A stretch of DNA of 64,000 nucleotides from Rachicladosporium sp. CCFEE 5018 (GCA_002077045.2 KZ111155.1:457969-521968); one strand, 5' to 3'; shown: positions 52,368 through 63,495, counted from the first letter of the stretch. Notes: generated from the letters alone by a model not told the origin. Translations and numbers: made by a program.

Positions 52368-54656
52368 TCAAAAGCAGAGATGGATGATCGCTATGAAAAA
52401 GCTCAGCGCCACGGGCCATCTCGTCACGCCCGTTAATAGCCGGCTTCCACTCGCACCGCTTTCCGTGGCTCGCGGTGCACGCCCAGAACTTGTGTCTGAC
52501 GCGGTCACTGTGACGCCCAATGCCGTCAGACCCGATGAGTGAGCCACAACGCTGGGTAATTGTATCGGAATTGCAGGGCCCTGCTCGGTCAAGCTTTGCA
52601 AGCCAGGCGTCTTGCTCTCTGTACTATCGACGTCCCCAGAAGCTACCACGCTACTCCAGGGAAATCCCTGAGGCCCACGTGAGGCCGCGCTGCTGGGTGG
52701 TACGAAGCTGCTCTCGAGGACCGAAGCAGTGGATCCGAGGCCACTGTTGCTGTTTGGCGCTGCAGTAGGATCTGAACGCTCGAGAGAAACCACTACGGCT
52801 ATCATCGACGCCACAACTTCCGAGACCTGTGCTCTGTCCAATGTACTTTGAGCACCTTCCGCCGAAGACAGCCCAACTGCGCCTGCTGGGGGAAGCGTCT
52901 TCGTCTCCGCGGGCGGATGCGACTCAAATGCCGTCACCGATGAGCCACCGTCCGGCATGGAGCCTGGTACTAGATCCACAACAGAGGCCACTACGGCTAT
53001 CATCGATGCTAGAATGCCCGATATCTGGGCACTGTCTAGTGTACTCTGAACGCCTTTCGTCGCAGAATGTCCCGTGGCTCCTACGGGTAGAAACGTGTTC
53101 GGCGGCATAGGCAGATACGACTCCGATTCTGTCTCTGGTGCGCTGTTGTGGGGCACATCATTCGGCGCTGACAGTCCCGGATCCCCGGGCGACGGTAAAG
53201 GGCCAGCAGCCGATCCCACACCTCGGCCAGGCGTCAAAGCGTCGCTCGCAGGTCCCTGATTTGACACAGCAAGCTGTGAGCTGGGCGTTGGAGCAGTGGA
53301 CTCCCATGCGCTTGAAAATGCCCCAGCCTGCGCAGTTTTCGTCTCCTCACTGCCACCGGCTGCCGACGATGGAGCCGCCATCAATGTCTGCGATACTATC
53401 GGCGCTATCAGGGAAGCAGCTGGAGCAGCTGTGGCACTTGTCACGGCGGCTGTTGCCGTATGTCGGCCCATGCTCGGGCCCATCATAGTCGCAGCTGCTG
53501 TCAATCCCAGCGGCGGATCGAGCACGCCTGTGGAGTGCACCACGCACGTCGCCCAAGCCGGTTGCAACGCCGAAAGCCAGGATGGCAGGATCAGCTGTGC
53601 AAGATACGGCTGAGAGATTGTCTCGCAGCGCGTCGAGTTTGTGCAAAAGTCCATGCCTTTGTATGCAGACCACGGCACCGGGTAGTTCAGGTCCGCCAAA
53701 TTGAGCGGGGACGTGAAGGTCTGCACATACGAAGGCTGTGCGGGATCGACTGAGTAACTCAACGATTGCAAGTTGAGATCCCACATGGATGCGACGAAAC
53801 CATTGACGACTGTGCCGCAGAGTCCTTGATTTGTGGCACCAGTGGCGAAGAGATTGCCGAAGCTCATGTAAACGCTCGGCGAGATATAGGTCTGGCCACC
53901 AACGACCTGAGTATTCGGTCCCACTCCGGTTGGCGTGGCTGTCACGATAGAGCCGCCGCCAGTGCAGCTGTCACCGTTTGTGGTGGAGACTGGGAAGTAT
54001 TGCAGCTGGACATCATTCGCAAAGATGGTGCACTCGCCGCAAGCGCCGAAGAATCCACTGCTTGTACTACACATCGGCGTTGTAGTCAGCAGGCCCACCT
54101 CGGTATTCTGGTACACGTTCGTCTGCCAAAGCTTCTCGCAGTCCGACTCAGCTATACTGCAGCTAGGTGAAGCACTCGGGTACGAACCTCGAGTGTTCGT
54201 TTGGTTCTGAGCACAGATCGATAGCGTCTCGATCGTTGTGCCACTCGTGATGGGATAGGTGAAGCCCGGAGGTGTCCTGGGATGGCCATCGCAGTACGTC
54301 GTCCAGGCGAGTTCCGCCTCGGTGTCCATGAGCGTCCAGATGACGGTTGAGGTCGTCTGGGGGCAGTTCGTGGTCAGCATGACCTTGCCCGGAGTCTCCC
54401 AATCGCGCTTGGCCTCCGAGTAGGAGATCTTGGCTGCGTTGCAGCGGCTTGCTTGGGGATAAGTATCATTGGCAATGTGTCCAATACCTCCAGTCGGAAA
54501 GCGGCCTGCCGACGGGCCAAGAGCTCTTGGAGCCCTGGCGTATCCCAAAGTCGAAGGCAGCGTGCCGTATCGGATGTTCCCGGCCAACGCCTGCATTGCC
54601 TGCGACACGATAGCCAATACGACCAGTGCGCATCGCAAGCCGTTTCTGAAGACCAT
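52368..54656 (-). CDS. Secreted Ser/Thr-rich protein, diverged paralog of the 22411-24486 gene
   Basis: 762 aa, intronless, with a signal peptide (CALVVLAIVSQAMQALA) and a hydrophobic end (WPVALSFFIAIIHLCF) consistent with GPI anchoring. Motifs shared with the 691-aa protein of copy A include TYCDGHPRTP, MCSTSSGF, TATPTGVGPNTQVV, LNYPVPWSAYKGM, LPSWLSALQPAW and STGVLDPP, but overall similarity is low, so this is an old paralog and not the homeolog. The stalk holds two repeats of about 65 residues (53093-52981 and 52897-52785), each with QSTLD-AQ and ASMIAVV motifs. It sits exactly at the inversion breakpoint; copy A has no gene there. Confidence 0.65.
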   Translation of the reverse strand: MVFRNGLRCALVVLAIVSQAMQALAGNIRYGTLPSTLGYARAPRALGPSAGRFPTGGIGHIANDTYPQASRCNAAKISYSEAKRDWETPGKVMLTTNCPQTTSTVIWTLMDTEAELAWTTYCDGHPRTPPGFTYPITSGTTIETLSICAQNQTNTRGSYPSASPSCSIAESDCEKLWQTNVYQNTEVGLLTTTPMCSTSSGFFGACGECTIFANDVQLQYFPVSTTNGDSCTGGGSIVTATPTGVGPNTQVVGGQTYISPSVYMSFGNLFATGATNQGLCGTVVNGFVASMWDLNLQSLSYSVDPAQPSYVQTFTSPLNLADLNYPVPWSAYKGMDFCTNSTRCETISQPYLAQLILPSWLSALQPAWATCVVHSTGVLDPPLGLTAAATMMGPSMGRHTATAAVTSATAAPAASLIAPIVSQTLMAAPSSAAGGSEETKTAQAGAFSSAWESTAPTPSSQLAVSNQGPASDALTPGRGVGSAAGPLPSPGDPGLSAPNDVPHNSAPETESESYLPMPPNTFLPVGATGHSATKGVQSTLDSAQISGILASMIAVVASVVDLVPGSMPDGGSSVTAFESHPPAETKTLPPAGAVGLSSAEGAQSTLDRAQVSEVVASMIAVVVSLERSDPTAAPNSNSGLGSTASVLESSFVPPSSAASRGPQGFPWSSVVASGDVDSTESKTPGLQSLTEQGPAIPIQLPSVVAHSSGLTALGVTVTASDTSSGRAPRATESGASGSRLLTGVTRWPVALSFFIAIIHLCF

Positions 54657-55171
54657 GACGGGTTACGTCTGCGAAAGAGATACTGGAAAAACGCGAGCGA
54701 CCACACAAGCAGTCTATAGACATCTACACTGTAGTGATGTACTGTACGTACTCAATGACTTCTCATCAAGTGCGTTCTGAATATGGACTCCGCTCCGGCG
54801 CTTTCACGGTCTTGCCTATTGGCCATTTACATATCATTTCCAAGGTATGCCATTTCTCGAAGGTCGCAATCTGTGTGAGAGGTGCCCGTAATGTCACGGA
54901 CTGTGAGCTACTGCGAGGCAGCGCTGCGGCACAGCAAGTGGGCGCTTGCATATAGTGCACCCACCCGGCAAACTCCCGGGTAGGACTTCATACATCGTCA
55001 ACGTAAAGGTGAATTCGGCGCTCAAGTACCAAACTCCGTTCAGAGACTACACAATGGACATCTCTGATTCGGGGAATGTTGTAACTCGATACTTGATTTT
55101 ATACTTAGATTCCTCTAGTATCGCACAGATGCTAACCTAGTTTCCCACCTCTTCAGATCTTGAATCCACAC
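54657..55171. other. Intergenic region with no counterpart in copy A
   Basis: About 515 bp between the 5' end of the 762-aa gene and the 3' end of the GH45-like gene. It lies across the rearrangement breakpoint and I see no similarity to either flank of the copy A block. No gene. Confidence 0.4.
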
Positions 55172-56070
55172 CTACACCTCAGTCCCACTGAAGCCATTGC
55201 AGCTGACCTCGATCGCAGTCCCGATACCAAGTCCAACACCCGAGTTGCCGAACAACGCCGCAGTCGCGCCAGAGTCCTTGCAGGTGTCAAAGTTCACGAC
55301 AGCGCCGTACTGATTAGTGCTCGTCTTGCTGCTCTGCGAGCAAATTGGGTTGCCTTGGCCCGGGCAGAGGTTTGTGACTTGCACGACAATGCTGTTGCCG
55401 GCATTGGAAACCTTGTTGCCGCTGCTGTCGGTCTGGATGGTGAGTTTCCAGCAAGTACCGCAGGCTGGTCCGGCGCCGGCGCCCTAGGAGATGTCAGTAT
55501 GCCAATCGTGATCAGCAATGGAACAACAGCACTCACAGGGCCTACGCCGAAGTAGTTCTGAGAAATAGCCGCGTTGTAGCCGGTGTTGTAGAAGCCGCAC
55601 GCAGTGGTCTTGGTCTGGCAATTGCCGGAACCGAAGGTGTCGCCAGCGCCGTAGTAGGTGAACGACGCCTTGAGGCTTTGGCCCGAGCCACCGGAACCAC
55701 CAGAGCCACCGGAGGCAGTGGTTGTTGTTGGCACAGCAGCCCGGGTGGTGGTCGTTGTCCTCGCTGTCGTCTTTGCGGTTGTTGTCGCAGCTCCACCACC
55801 TTGCACTAGATGTCAGACAACGCACTGTTACTAGATCGGGACAAAGACAAGGCTACCTGGGGTACACTGTGAATAGTACTGGTTCTGTGCCTTGCACGTG
55901 GAGCCGGAGACGCAAGTGGTGGGCCCGGTCCAGCCTTGGCCTCCACATTGTCCATAGCTATCTTTGATCAGCTATTGATGACCTAGACGCGCGACTGGCT
56001 GGACTTACACAGACTGCTGTGCAAGCACTGCAGTCGCCAAGGTGGCGAGTGTCACTAGACTGGAGAACAT
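55172..56070 (-). CDS. Secreted GH45-like endoglucanase with CBM1, diverged homeolog
   Basis: Exons are 56070-56009, 55957-55857, 55805-55537 and 55483-55172; 247 aa. CBM1 is canonical here (YGQCGGQGWTGPTTC then NQYYSQCTPG), unlike the Arg variant in copy A. The Thr/Gly linker is four codons longer. The catalytic-type domain keeps FGSGNC, GPACGTCW, LCPGQGNPIC and TNQYGAVVNFDTC. Amino-acid identity with copy A is clearly lower than for left-block genes. Intron positions and phases match exactly, confirming common origin. Confidence 0.82.
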
Positions 56071-57382
56071 GCTGACGTCTGACAAGGAAGCGAATCGAAG
56101 TTCCTGAGTAAAAGATGGACAGAGCACGACGTTCGTATAGAAAGACACAGAAGGCAATGCAAGAGGGCAAAGAAGTATACCTTCCTCGAGTCTGGCGACT
56201 ATGAAGTACCCCACCGATCCCTGGATATACCAAATCGGTATCCGGCACGATGTCGTAGTCCAGAAAAATGCTCATCACATAACACGGCTCGCTTGAACAA
56301 AGTGCTCCACGCAGCCATCGATGTCAAGCAATGCCATGGGGTGATCAGTACCAGCGATTGGAGGGTGTCGTCACCACGACCGCACTATGAAACGAGCACA
56401 TGGTCCAGGCTACCGCACTAGGTCAGGAGTTGCCAGTGTCGAGCTTGAAGCGGTCAAGCCTTACAAGCCATGTGTCGAAACCTCGATCTGGTGTTCGGTG
56501 TGGCGGCCGGGGCAGGGAGATCCGTACGGGTACTAGGAACAGTGCAGATTATCGAGCCGACGGAGATGGCAGGAGACGGCTCATCGGCAGGCGTTCCCTC
56601 ATCGAGATCTGGGTGTTTTGACTGTGATACTTCGGTGATTGTCGTTAAGGGTGGACGTTTCTCTCGAGCGGACGCGACGGAGCCTGCTAGGCGCTTTCCC
56701 AGACATCGTGGCGGTTTCTCGCATTGTCACTATACGCAATGCGTCTTCATCAAACCATTCCGATCTTCCAGAAGCGCAAATCGTGGAGTGGACCTCATTT
56801 CCCAAGTCGAGGATCAGGAGTGGACGTCAAGGAAGTGATGTTTCGAGTAGATAGACGCCGCCTTGGCAAAGCTTAGCGTGTGCCACGTGCGTGTCAAATC
56901 ACTGCGCTCTAGATGTGATGGCGAAACGAGCGCCACGCAAAACATGAGAACGGTCTTTAGCCGGTCGCAGATGTCACGAATCACTGTCTGGCAACCCCTT
57001 GGATTTTCTCCGCGGCACTAGACGTCAATGCAGCAATCCCCTTGAGTTAGCCGACGCTGTGGACATACGAGGTGAGGAATTCACGTGAGGTCTTGAATTC
57101 GAATGGTGCCATGTATTATGTGGCAATAGAGGAAAGCAGTGTTGCAGCAGTGGGAGGGAGCCGAGGATGTCTTAAGTAATCTGGGTCAATTCGCCCGCTG
57201 TACGCTCATTGCGTCGCTATGATCATGAAGCAGATCTGCTGCGCTGATGTGAATGCGCATAGCGCAGGCAGACAGTGATCGTGCGAATCCAGCGACATTA
57301 GACGCGGCCGCTTCCCCTTCCTCCAACGCCTGGCTCATGCGTCATGTCCATCCTCACTGGCGCTTCATACTGCAATTCTCAC
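56071..57382. other. Intergenic region between the GH45-like gene and RPS13
   Basis: Inverted counterpart of 19887-21218, alignable only in patches. The block around 56739-56950 is the best conserved and includes the shared 45-codon frame (56739-56876). No confident gene. Confidence 0.35.
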
Positions 57383-58083
57383 CTAGGCCACGAGCGTGCT
57401 GGCAGTTGCGCTCTCGTATCTCCAGGTAGGTGGCAGGGCGCCGACAGTCTTGTAGTAGCGGGAGAGGCGGTGAATGCGAGACTCGATGAGAATCAAGCGG
57501 AATTTGCTGTCCTTGTCCTTGCGGTTGCGCTCGAGATGCTTGCGGACGGCGACGGCCTGGCCATGTTGTCAGCATCATGCCCTCTAAAGCATTTCGCCAC
57601 TGCTTCTACTCTCTGTACTCACCTTCTTGATCAACATGTAGAGGTCCTCTGGAATCTCCGGAGCGAGGCCTGTTCATCACTCTGTCAGTCTGAGACCAAG
57701 CAGAGGCATTGTTGTATGTGTGCATGATGCGCCATGTATTTCAATTTTGCATATCCCATCTCTTACTGCACTTTCACACCGGAAGTAGCGTACCATTGCC
57801 CTTGAGGATACGGAGGATCTTGTTGCCTTTACTCATGTTAGTACATGCCCTCCAGTACTACATCTCTGCGCATTATCCTACCTGTCACGATCTTCACCTG
57901 TGCAACACCATGGCTATCACGGAGAACCACACCAATCTGCGATGGCGTAGCACCCTTCCTGGCGAGCTTGCAGATCTGGTCCACAACTTGATCGGGGGTG
58001 GTCTTCAACCAGGCTGGGGGAGTGCGGGAGTAGGGGAGGGAAGAGGAGCTGATGCCCTTTCCATTGCTGTGCATGCGACCCAT
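57383..58083 (-). CDS. RPS13: 40S ribosomal protein S13 (uS15), homeolog
   Basis: Exons are 58083-57882, 57826-57794, 57669-57623 and 57556-57383 (202, 33, 47 and 174 nt, as in copy A); introns are 55, 124 and 66 nt. The spliced protein is 151 aa and appears identical or nearly identical to copy A. The introns differ heavily, so the protein is under strong constraint while the DNA around it has diverged. The stop codon is TAG. Confidence 0.97.
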
Positions 58084-58482
58084 CTTGGCGGTATTGTGTG
58101 GGTGTAGAGGTTGTCGATGTCGTTATTCAGTCGCTCACGTTTGAGTAACGTCGCAGTGTCGGCAAATTCTGGTGCAGCGTGTGGGAGCGCCAAGAGTTCG
58201 GGACGCTTCCGCTAGCTCGAGTGCATCTGAAGATTTCACGACCTCGAGCTTCTTCTCTTCTTCGACAGCCAATATCAGCGCCACGCCATCGCCGACGCGA
58301 TTCTGCGAGGTGTCTTCACTGGATCGTGACGTTGAGAATATTATGCACGCCCTGCAAGTTTGACTGTCGGCAACTGCCTTGTCGCGTCCAGAAACGCGTT
58401 CGACATACCCTTCGCTGAGCGCACTCGAGGCTAATTGCGCACCGATGAAAGCAGATGCTACCTCATGCTTTAGCTACTAACC

Positions 58483-58656
58483 ACAATATGCTGAAGTATA
58501 TGTGTCCGAATGGTCAGTTCAATCCCTTCTTTCCCACCTCCTCGAATGATGTTTATCAATTGCATTTTTCTGGCAACCTCTTATGTCAGAGACCCTTCGC
58601 GTCTCGATGATCTAAATGGACTCTGACCCGACCTCAAATACATTATCATGCTTGCA
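58483..58656. other. Conserved intergenic island, homeolog
   Basis: 174-bp counterpart of 18634-18815 on the opposite strand. The hairpin is slightly weakened (GCGAAGG in place of GCGAAGC), while the outer GTCAGAG/CTCTGAC pairing is kept. The sequence beyond 58656 has no match in copy A until the GH38 proximal promoter at about 59065. Confidence 0.35.
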
Positions 58657-59064
58657 CTATAGAAGCGGACCATGTTGCTGACCAGACTGACAGATGTCAA
58701 CGTCTGAGCTCCCCCATCTCTTGTCCGAATGTCGTACGAGCCGTGCGATCAGATCTCTGGTGTCGGACGATTGCCTTGAGTCGCCAGCTTGAGCCAGGTG
58801 ATTCTCGGTGAGACTTCTGCGGCTCGTAATCGATCTGGCACTCCATCGCTTCGTTGCATGCGCGCTCAGTGAGCGAAGTGAAGAAGTCGTTGTGATGAGG
58901 CTGATCCGCTGCTCAAGATTCGCGACATTCATATCCCGCACGCGAGATCTCTGTACTCTCTCACGTAGATCATCTCAATAAACCCAATCATGGGATCCAA
59001 GTACCAGCTTCAAATTTCAATCTCTTCGATACCTCACAGGCTCTCCATACTGTATCACTGCCGC

Positions 59065-59218
59065 AGTTTACCCGTCGTGACGCGGAGAAGCGACGATCGG
59101 TGTGGGGAAAGCTCCAGCCGCCATCTCACGATGCAAGTGATGGTCGGTTGACAATATGGTACCTTGCAGCTAGCATCGTGCTGTGAACTCTGATCATTCT
59201 TCACCTCAACCCGCGATC
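59065..59218 (+). promoter_or_regulatory. Conserved proximal promoter/5'UTR of the GH38 gene, homeolog
   Basis: Nearly identical to 18079-18235. GCGGAG and GTGGGG, matching the CreA/Mig1 consensus, are both kept. Confidence 0.35.
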
Positions 59219-62200
59219 ATGGGTGGCGATAAGAATCGCAATATGGCGTTACAGTCCACAGCAACATATCCTCAGCTAGCAGTGAGACCTGTCGGTAAGC
59301 AGATCCACCAGCTGTACCGCGATCGACTTGGTCAATTCACCGACAATGGGCAATACAAGGAGCAGGGGCTCCTTGCCAAGCTGTACGATGGACGTCTGAA
59401 CGGCGAGGAGAATGTCAAGCTCTCCGTCTGGGATGCCCCCGATCTTACCCGCCCGACATTCGACGAGGCTACGAAGAAGAGTAATGAGTATAGGAAGACC
59501 AAGATCGGCGAGTCGTTTGGACCAAGTTGGAGCACGCATTGGTTCAAGGTGCAATTCAAGCTCCCGTATGACTGGACATACAAGCCGCAGGTCGAGCTTC
59601 ACTGGGATGCCAACAATGAAGGACTCGTGTGGACACACGATGGCAGACCACTTCAGGGCCTGACGGGAGGCGGCGAGCGAGTCGAGTGGGTTGTGCCCAA
59701 AGAGTATCGAGACTATGACAAGTGGCACACTATATACATCGAGATGGCGTGCAACGGCATGTTCGGCAATGCACCGGGCGGAGACAGCATCCAGCCACCA
59801 AACCCGAACAAGTACTTCGCACTTGCACAGGCGGACCTCGTCAGTGTCAATCTTGACGCACGAGGGCTGTTCTACGACTTCTGGATCATTGGTGATGCAG
59901 CGCGCGAGTTCGGGCAGGACAGCTGGGAAGAGCACCAAGCTTTGCAGGTATGCAATGAGATCATGGACTGCTTCATCGCGGGCGAGGGCAGCAATTCATG
60001 CCTCAAAGACTGCAGAGAGATCGCGAAGAAATACCTCGGTGATGATGTCGACTCGGCGAAGGTGTACGATAATGACAATGAGGCGCTGATCAGTGGCATC
60101 GGACACTGCCACATCGATACGTGCTGGCTGTGGCCATGGGCAGAGACCAAGCGCAAGATCGCTCGCAGCTGGTCGAACCAGTGTGATCTGCTAGACAGAT
60201 ACCCAGAGCATCGCTTCTGTGCGTCGCAAGCACAGCAGTATAAGTGGCTTGAGCAGCTGTACCCGTATGCTTACGATCGTGTCAAGACCCACGTCAAGAA
60301 AGGTACCTTCCACCCGATTGGAGGTAGTTGGGTGGAACACGACACGAACATGCCGTCTGGCGAGTCGCTTGTGCGGCAGTTCGTATACGGCCAAAGATAC
60401 TTCGAAAGTCGATTCGGCGAACGGTGCAAGACATTTTGGCTGCCCGACACCTTCGGCTACTCAACTCAGCTGCCTCAGCTCTGTCGGCTGGCTGGCATGA
60501 CTCGTTTCTTCACGCAGAAACTCAGCTGGAATAACATCAACAATTTCCCGCACACGACCTTCAACTGGGTCTCACTCGATGGCAGCCAAGTCATTTGCCA
60601 CATGGCGCCTGCCGAGACCTACACTGCTGAAGCTCACTTCGGTGATGTCAATCGCAGTGTGACACAGCATAAGTCGATGGACCAAGATCCGACAAGTCTG
60701 CTCGTCTTCGGCAAAGGTGACGGTGGTGGTGGTCCGACTTTTGGGCACATTGAAAAGCTGCGACGGTGCCGAGGACTTGCGGACAAGATCGGCAAGCTCC
60801 CTCGTGTCACGATGGGTGAGAGCGTAGACGACTTCTTCGACCGCCTCGAGAAGAAGGCGGCGGATGGTACTGTAGACTTCGTCACCTGGTACGGTGAGCT
60901 TTACTTCGAGCTGCATCGCGGAACATACACCACGCAAGCGAACAACAAGCGCAACAATCGCAAGTCTGAGATCCTATTACACGATATCGAGTACTTCGCT
61001 ACGCTGGCCACTGTCTCTGGGGCGAGAGGCTACAAGTATCCGAAGAAGGGCATCGATGCGATGTGGGAGAACGTGTTGCTCTGCCAATTCCATGATTGTC
61101 TGCCAGGGAGCTGCATCGAGATGTGCTACGATGACTCGAACGAGCTGTACGCTAAAGTGTTCTTCACTGGCGAGCATTTGCTCGCCGACGCACTGGAAGC
61201 ACTTGGCTTCAATGACAAGACTGCAAAGAACTCGCAAGACGTTGGCATCAACACTCTCGGCTGGGACCGACAAAGCAGCATCATGACCGTAGAGGACACC
61301 AATAAGATTACTAGTGGTGTTACCAACAGCCGTCTGATGTATCTTGATCCTAGCGAGAGATCAGCACTGCCTCTTGTCTTCCTCACAGAGGCTGAAGCAG
61401 GTGTATACGTTCTCGAGAACGCCGACTTGCGGGTTGCTGTCAAAGACGGCGTGATTACCAGCCTGTATGACCGCAACGCGAAGCGTGAGCTCGTGCCGAA
61501 GGGCGGCAAGGTCAATCAGCTCGTCATCTTCGATGACAAGCCGCTTTACTGGCAGGCATGGGACGTCGAAGTGTTCCATCTAAACTCGCGCAAGGAGCTC
61601 AAGGCATCAAGTCCCACCACCATCAGCGAGAACACACCGCATCGAGTCTCAGTCAGTACCCTCACAAACATCTCCGATAAGTCTTGGATCCGAACCACGA
61701 TCTCACTCTCCGCCGCTCCGTCCACTCTCGACTCGTCCTCTAAGCGCTCCTCCCAGCTCGAGATTTCCGCTGAAGTCGAATGGCATGAGACGATGAAGTT
61801 CCTCAAGGTCGAGTTTCCCACCAACATCATCAACACCGAGGCTTCCTACGAAACCCAATTCGGCATCGTGCGCCGACCGACGCATTACAACACCTCTTGG
61901 GACATGGCCAAATTCGAAGTCTGCTGTCACAAGTGGGCGGACCTCAGCGAGCACGGCTACGGTCTTAGCATACTCAACGATAGCAAGTACGGCTTCGCGA
62001 CGTGCGGAAGCCTCATGCGGTTGAGCTTACTACGTGCGCCTAAAGCGCCGGATGCTCACGCCGATATGGGCAAGCATCACATCAACTGGGCTATCTTGCC
62101 GCACATGGGCGCGCTGGACGACAGGACTGTACGAGCAGGCTACGAGTTCAATTATCCCGTTCACGTTGCCACGCACCCTGAGCCTCGAACTATCCAGCAT

Positions 62201-62518
62201 CTTCTGTCAGCCTTCCGACTCACGCCAGACTCGAGCAATAGTCTGGTGCTCGATACTATCAAGCGCGGCGAAGACGATGAGGATGCTTCGAATGGCGACA
62301 TGCCGGCTAAGAAGGGGAAGCATGTCATACTGAGGATTTACGATAGTCTGGGTGGAACAAGCCGGGGCACTGTAAATCTGGGCCCGATCAAAGTCAGCAA
62401 GGCGTGGAAAGTCAACTTGCTTGAAGATGAGCTCGAGGAGGCAGTGCTAGGAAAGAATGGGCTGGAAGTTGAGCTGAGGGCATTCGAAGTGGGGAGCTGG
62501 AAGCTACTGTTGGCTTGA
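59219..62518 (+). CDS. AMS1: Alpha-mannosidase GH38 (Ams1 type), homeolog
   Basis: 1099 aa from the ATG at 59219, identical in length to 14779-18078. The catalytic and zinc-site blocks (GHCHIDTCWLWPWAET, WLPDTFGYSTQLPQ) are unchanged. The first about 1.7 kb is almost identical to copy A at DNA level, while the last 1.3 kb carries many more substitutions, mostly silent. This step in divergence inside one gene suggests a conversion tract. It lies within the inverted block, divergent from RPS13. Confidence 0.95.
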   Translation: MGGDKNRNMALQSTATYPQLAVRPVGKQIHQLYRDRLGQFTDNGQYKEQGLLAKLYDGRLNGEENVKLSVWDAPDLTRPTFDEATKKSNEYRKTKIGESFGPSWSTHWFKVQFKLPYDWTYKPQVELHWDANNEGLVWTHDGRPLQGLTGGGERVEWVVPKEYRDYDKWHTIYIEMACNGMFGNAPGGDSIQPPNPNKYFALAQADLVSVNLDARGLFYDFWIIGDAAREFGQDSWEEHQALQVCNEIMDCFIAGEGSNSCLKDCREIAKKYLGDDVDSAKVYDNDNEALISGIGHCHIDTCWLWPWAETKRKIARSWSNQCDLLDRYPEHRFCASQAQQYKWLEQLYPYAYDRVKTHVKKGTFHPIGGSWVEHDTNMPSGESLVRQFVYGQRYFESRFGERCKTFWLPDTFGYSTQLPQLCRLAGMTRFFTQKLSWNNINNFPHTTFNWVSLDGSQVICHMAPAETYTAEAHFGDVNRSVTQHKSMDQDPTSLLVFGKGDGGGGPTFGHIEKLRRCRGLADKIGKLPRVTMGESVDDFFDRLEKKAADGTVDFVTWYGELYFELHRGTYTTQANNKRNNRKSEILLHDIEYFATLATVSGARGYKYPKKGIDAMWENVLLCQFHDCLPGSCIEMCYDDSNELYAKVFFTGEHLLADALEALGFNDKTAKNSQDVGINTLGWDRQSSIMTVEDTNKITSGVTNSRLMYLDPSERSALPLVFLTEAEAGVYVLENADLRVAVKDGVITSLYDRNAKRELVPKGGKVNQLVIFDDKPLYWQAWDVEVFHLNSRKELKASSPTTISENTPHRVSVSTLTNISDKSWIRTTISLSAAPSTLDSSSKRSSQLEISAEVEWHETMKFLKVEFPTNIINTEASYETQFGIVRRPTHYNTSWDMAKFEVCCHKWADLSEHGYGLSILNDSKYGFATCGSLMRLSLLRAPKAPDAHADMGKHHINWAILPHMGALDDRTVRAGYEFNYPVHVATHPEPRTIQHLLSAFRLTPDSSNSLVLDTIKRGEDDEDASNGDMPAKKGKHVILRIYDSLGGTSRGTVNLGPIKVSKAWKVNLLEDELEEAVLGKNGLEVELRAFEVGSWKLLLA

Positions 62519-63002
62519 TCGAGGAGAGGGGAGCGGCATAACGGGCATACGCATATATACGAGATAGTTCCTATACGACATAACAAGGCATGACAAGAAT
62601 CAACAAGCTTCTTGCATCAGCTCATGCCGATTGAGGCTTGCGTTTCCGATACCACCCTCAGTGATCTCACCTCAGCTGTTGCGCTTTATACGTCAGCTGC
62701 GACCGATGAGCTGTGAACGGAGTTTGGCCCCAATTGTCAACGAGCGTCGAGAACAGTTGGATAGTCGGTGAGATCTGGACTCATACCGGTCACAAATGCT
62801 ACACGTAGTCATGGCGAACAGCCACGGCTGATATCAGGCGCACCACGTTGGGGCCGCGCCCATCGTTCTATATACTGAGCACACCGGCGTCGGCGCTCGC
62901 GGGATAGAGCTGCCCACCGCTTGCTCCCCTCTCTCTAGTCCAGTCAGAGATCCGGCCGAGCCCTGGACTTCCTGCCTTCTCGCTTCACAGTACAGCTCAG
63001 TG
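62519..63002 (+). other. Intergenic region with SnoaL-like gene promoter
   Basis: About 480 bp between the GH38 stop and the SnoaL-like start, poorly alignable to 14311-14778 except near the TATA box (TATATA at 62869-62874, 129 bp before the ATG). Confidence 0.4.
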
Positions 63003-63495
63003 ATGCCTTCAATTCTCGAGAACCAGAAGAGTCTCGTGGCGACAATGCTCAAGCAAGAAGAGACTTGGGACCTCTCAGCCATATTTGCCCTCCGCACCCC
63101 AGACTTTACCCACAACCTCCTTCCCGCTGACATTGGCGGGCCATCACGCAACCAAGATGAGTCTCGACAGCTCTATGAAACACTGAAGCCGTTTTGGAAG
63201 ACCTATAAAGTATTACAGTTCCCATGAACTTGCAAATTACCCCTAGGACTGACCGTGAGCTGTGCAGGTAACCAAGCACGCCGAGATACATGATGTCGAC
63301 GAGCACAAAGCAGCCCTGCATACTTTCTCTAGCGCCGAGACCACTGTTGGCCATTTCGAGATGGAGACTATGTGGTTCCTTACCTTCAATGAGGACGGGA
63401 CTAAGATCAAGGTCCTGACCGAGCTGGTGGACTCGAGGTCTGTTGCTGAATTGTTTGTGAAGATCGAGGCACAGAAGAAGGAGTCTGCGGCATAG
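63003..63495 (+). CDS. NTF2/SnoaL-like domain protein, homeolog
   Basis: Exon 1 is 63003-63209 and exon 2 is 63268-63495 with a 58-nt intron (GTATTA donor, CAG acceptor); 144 aa. The core HFEMETMWFLTFNEDGTKIK and LTELVDSRSVAELF is unchanged, while the N-terminal helix and the last ten residues differ. Divergence is higher than in the left block. Downstream it meets the Zn2Cys6 gene, not the DUF6914-like gene as in copy A. Confidence 0.75.

Noticed and set aside
58510..58530. tRNA-like B-box GTTCAATCC
   Set aside because: No matching A-box, T-stem or acceptor stem could be folded around it.
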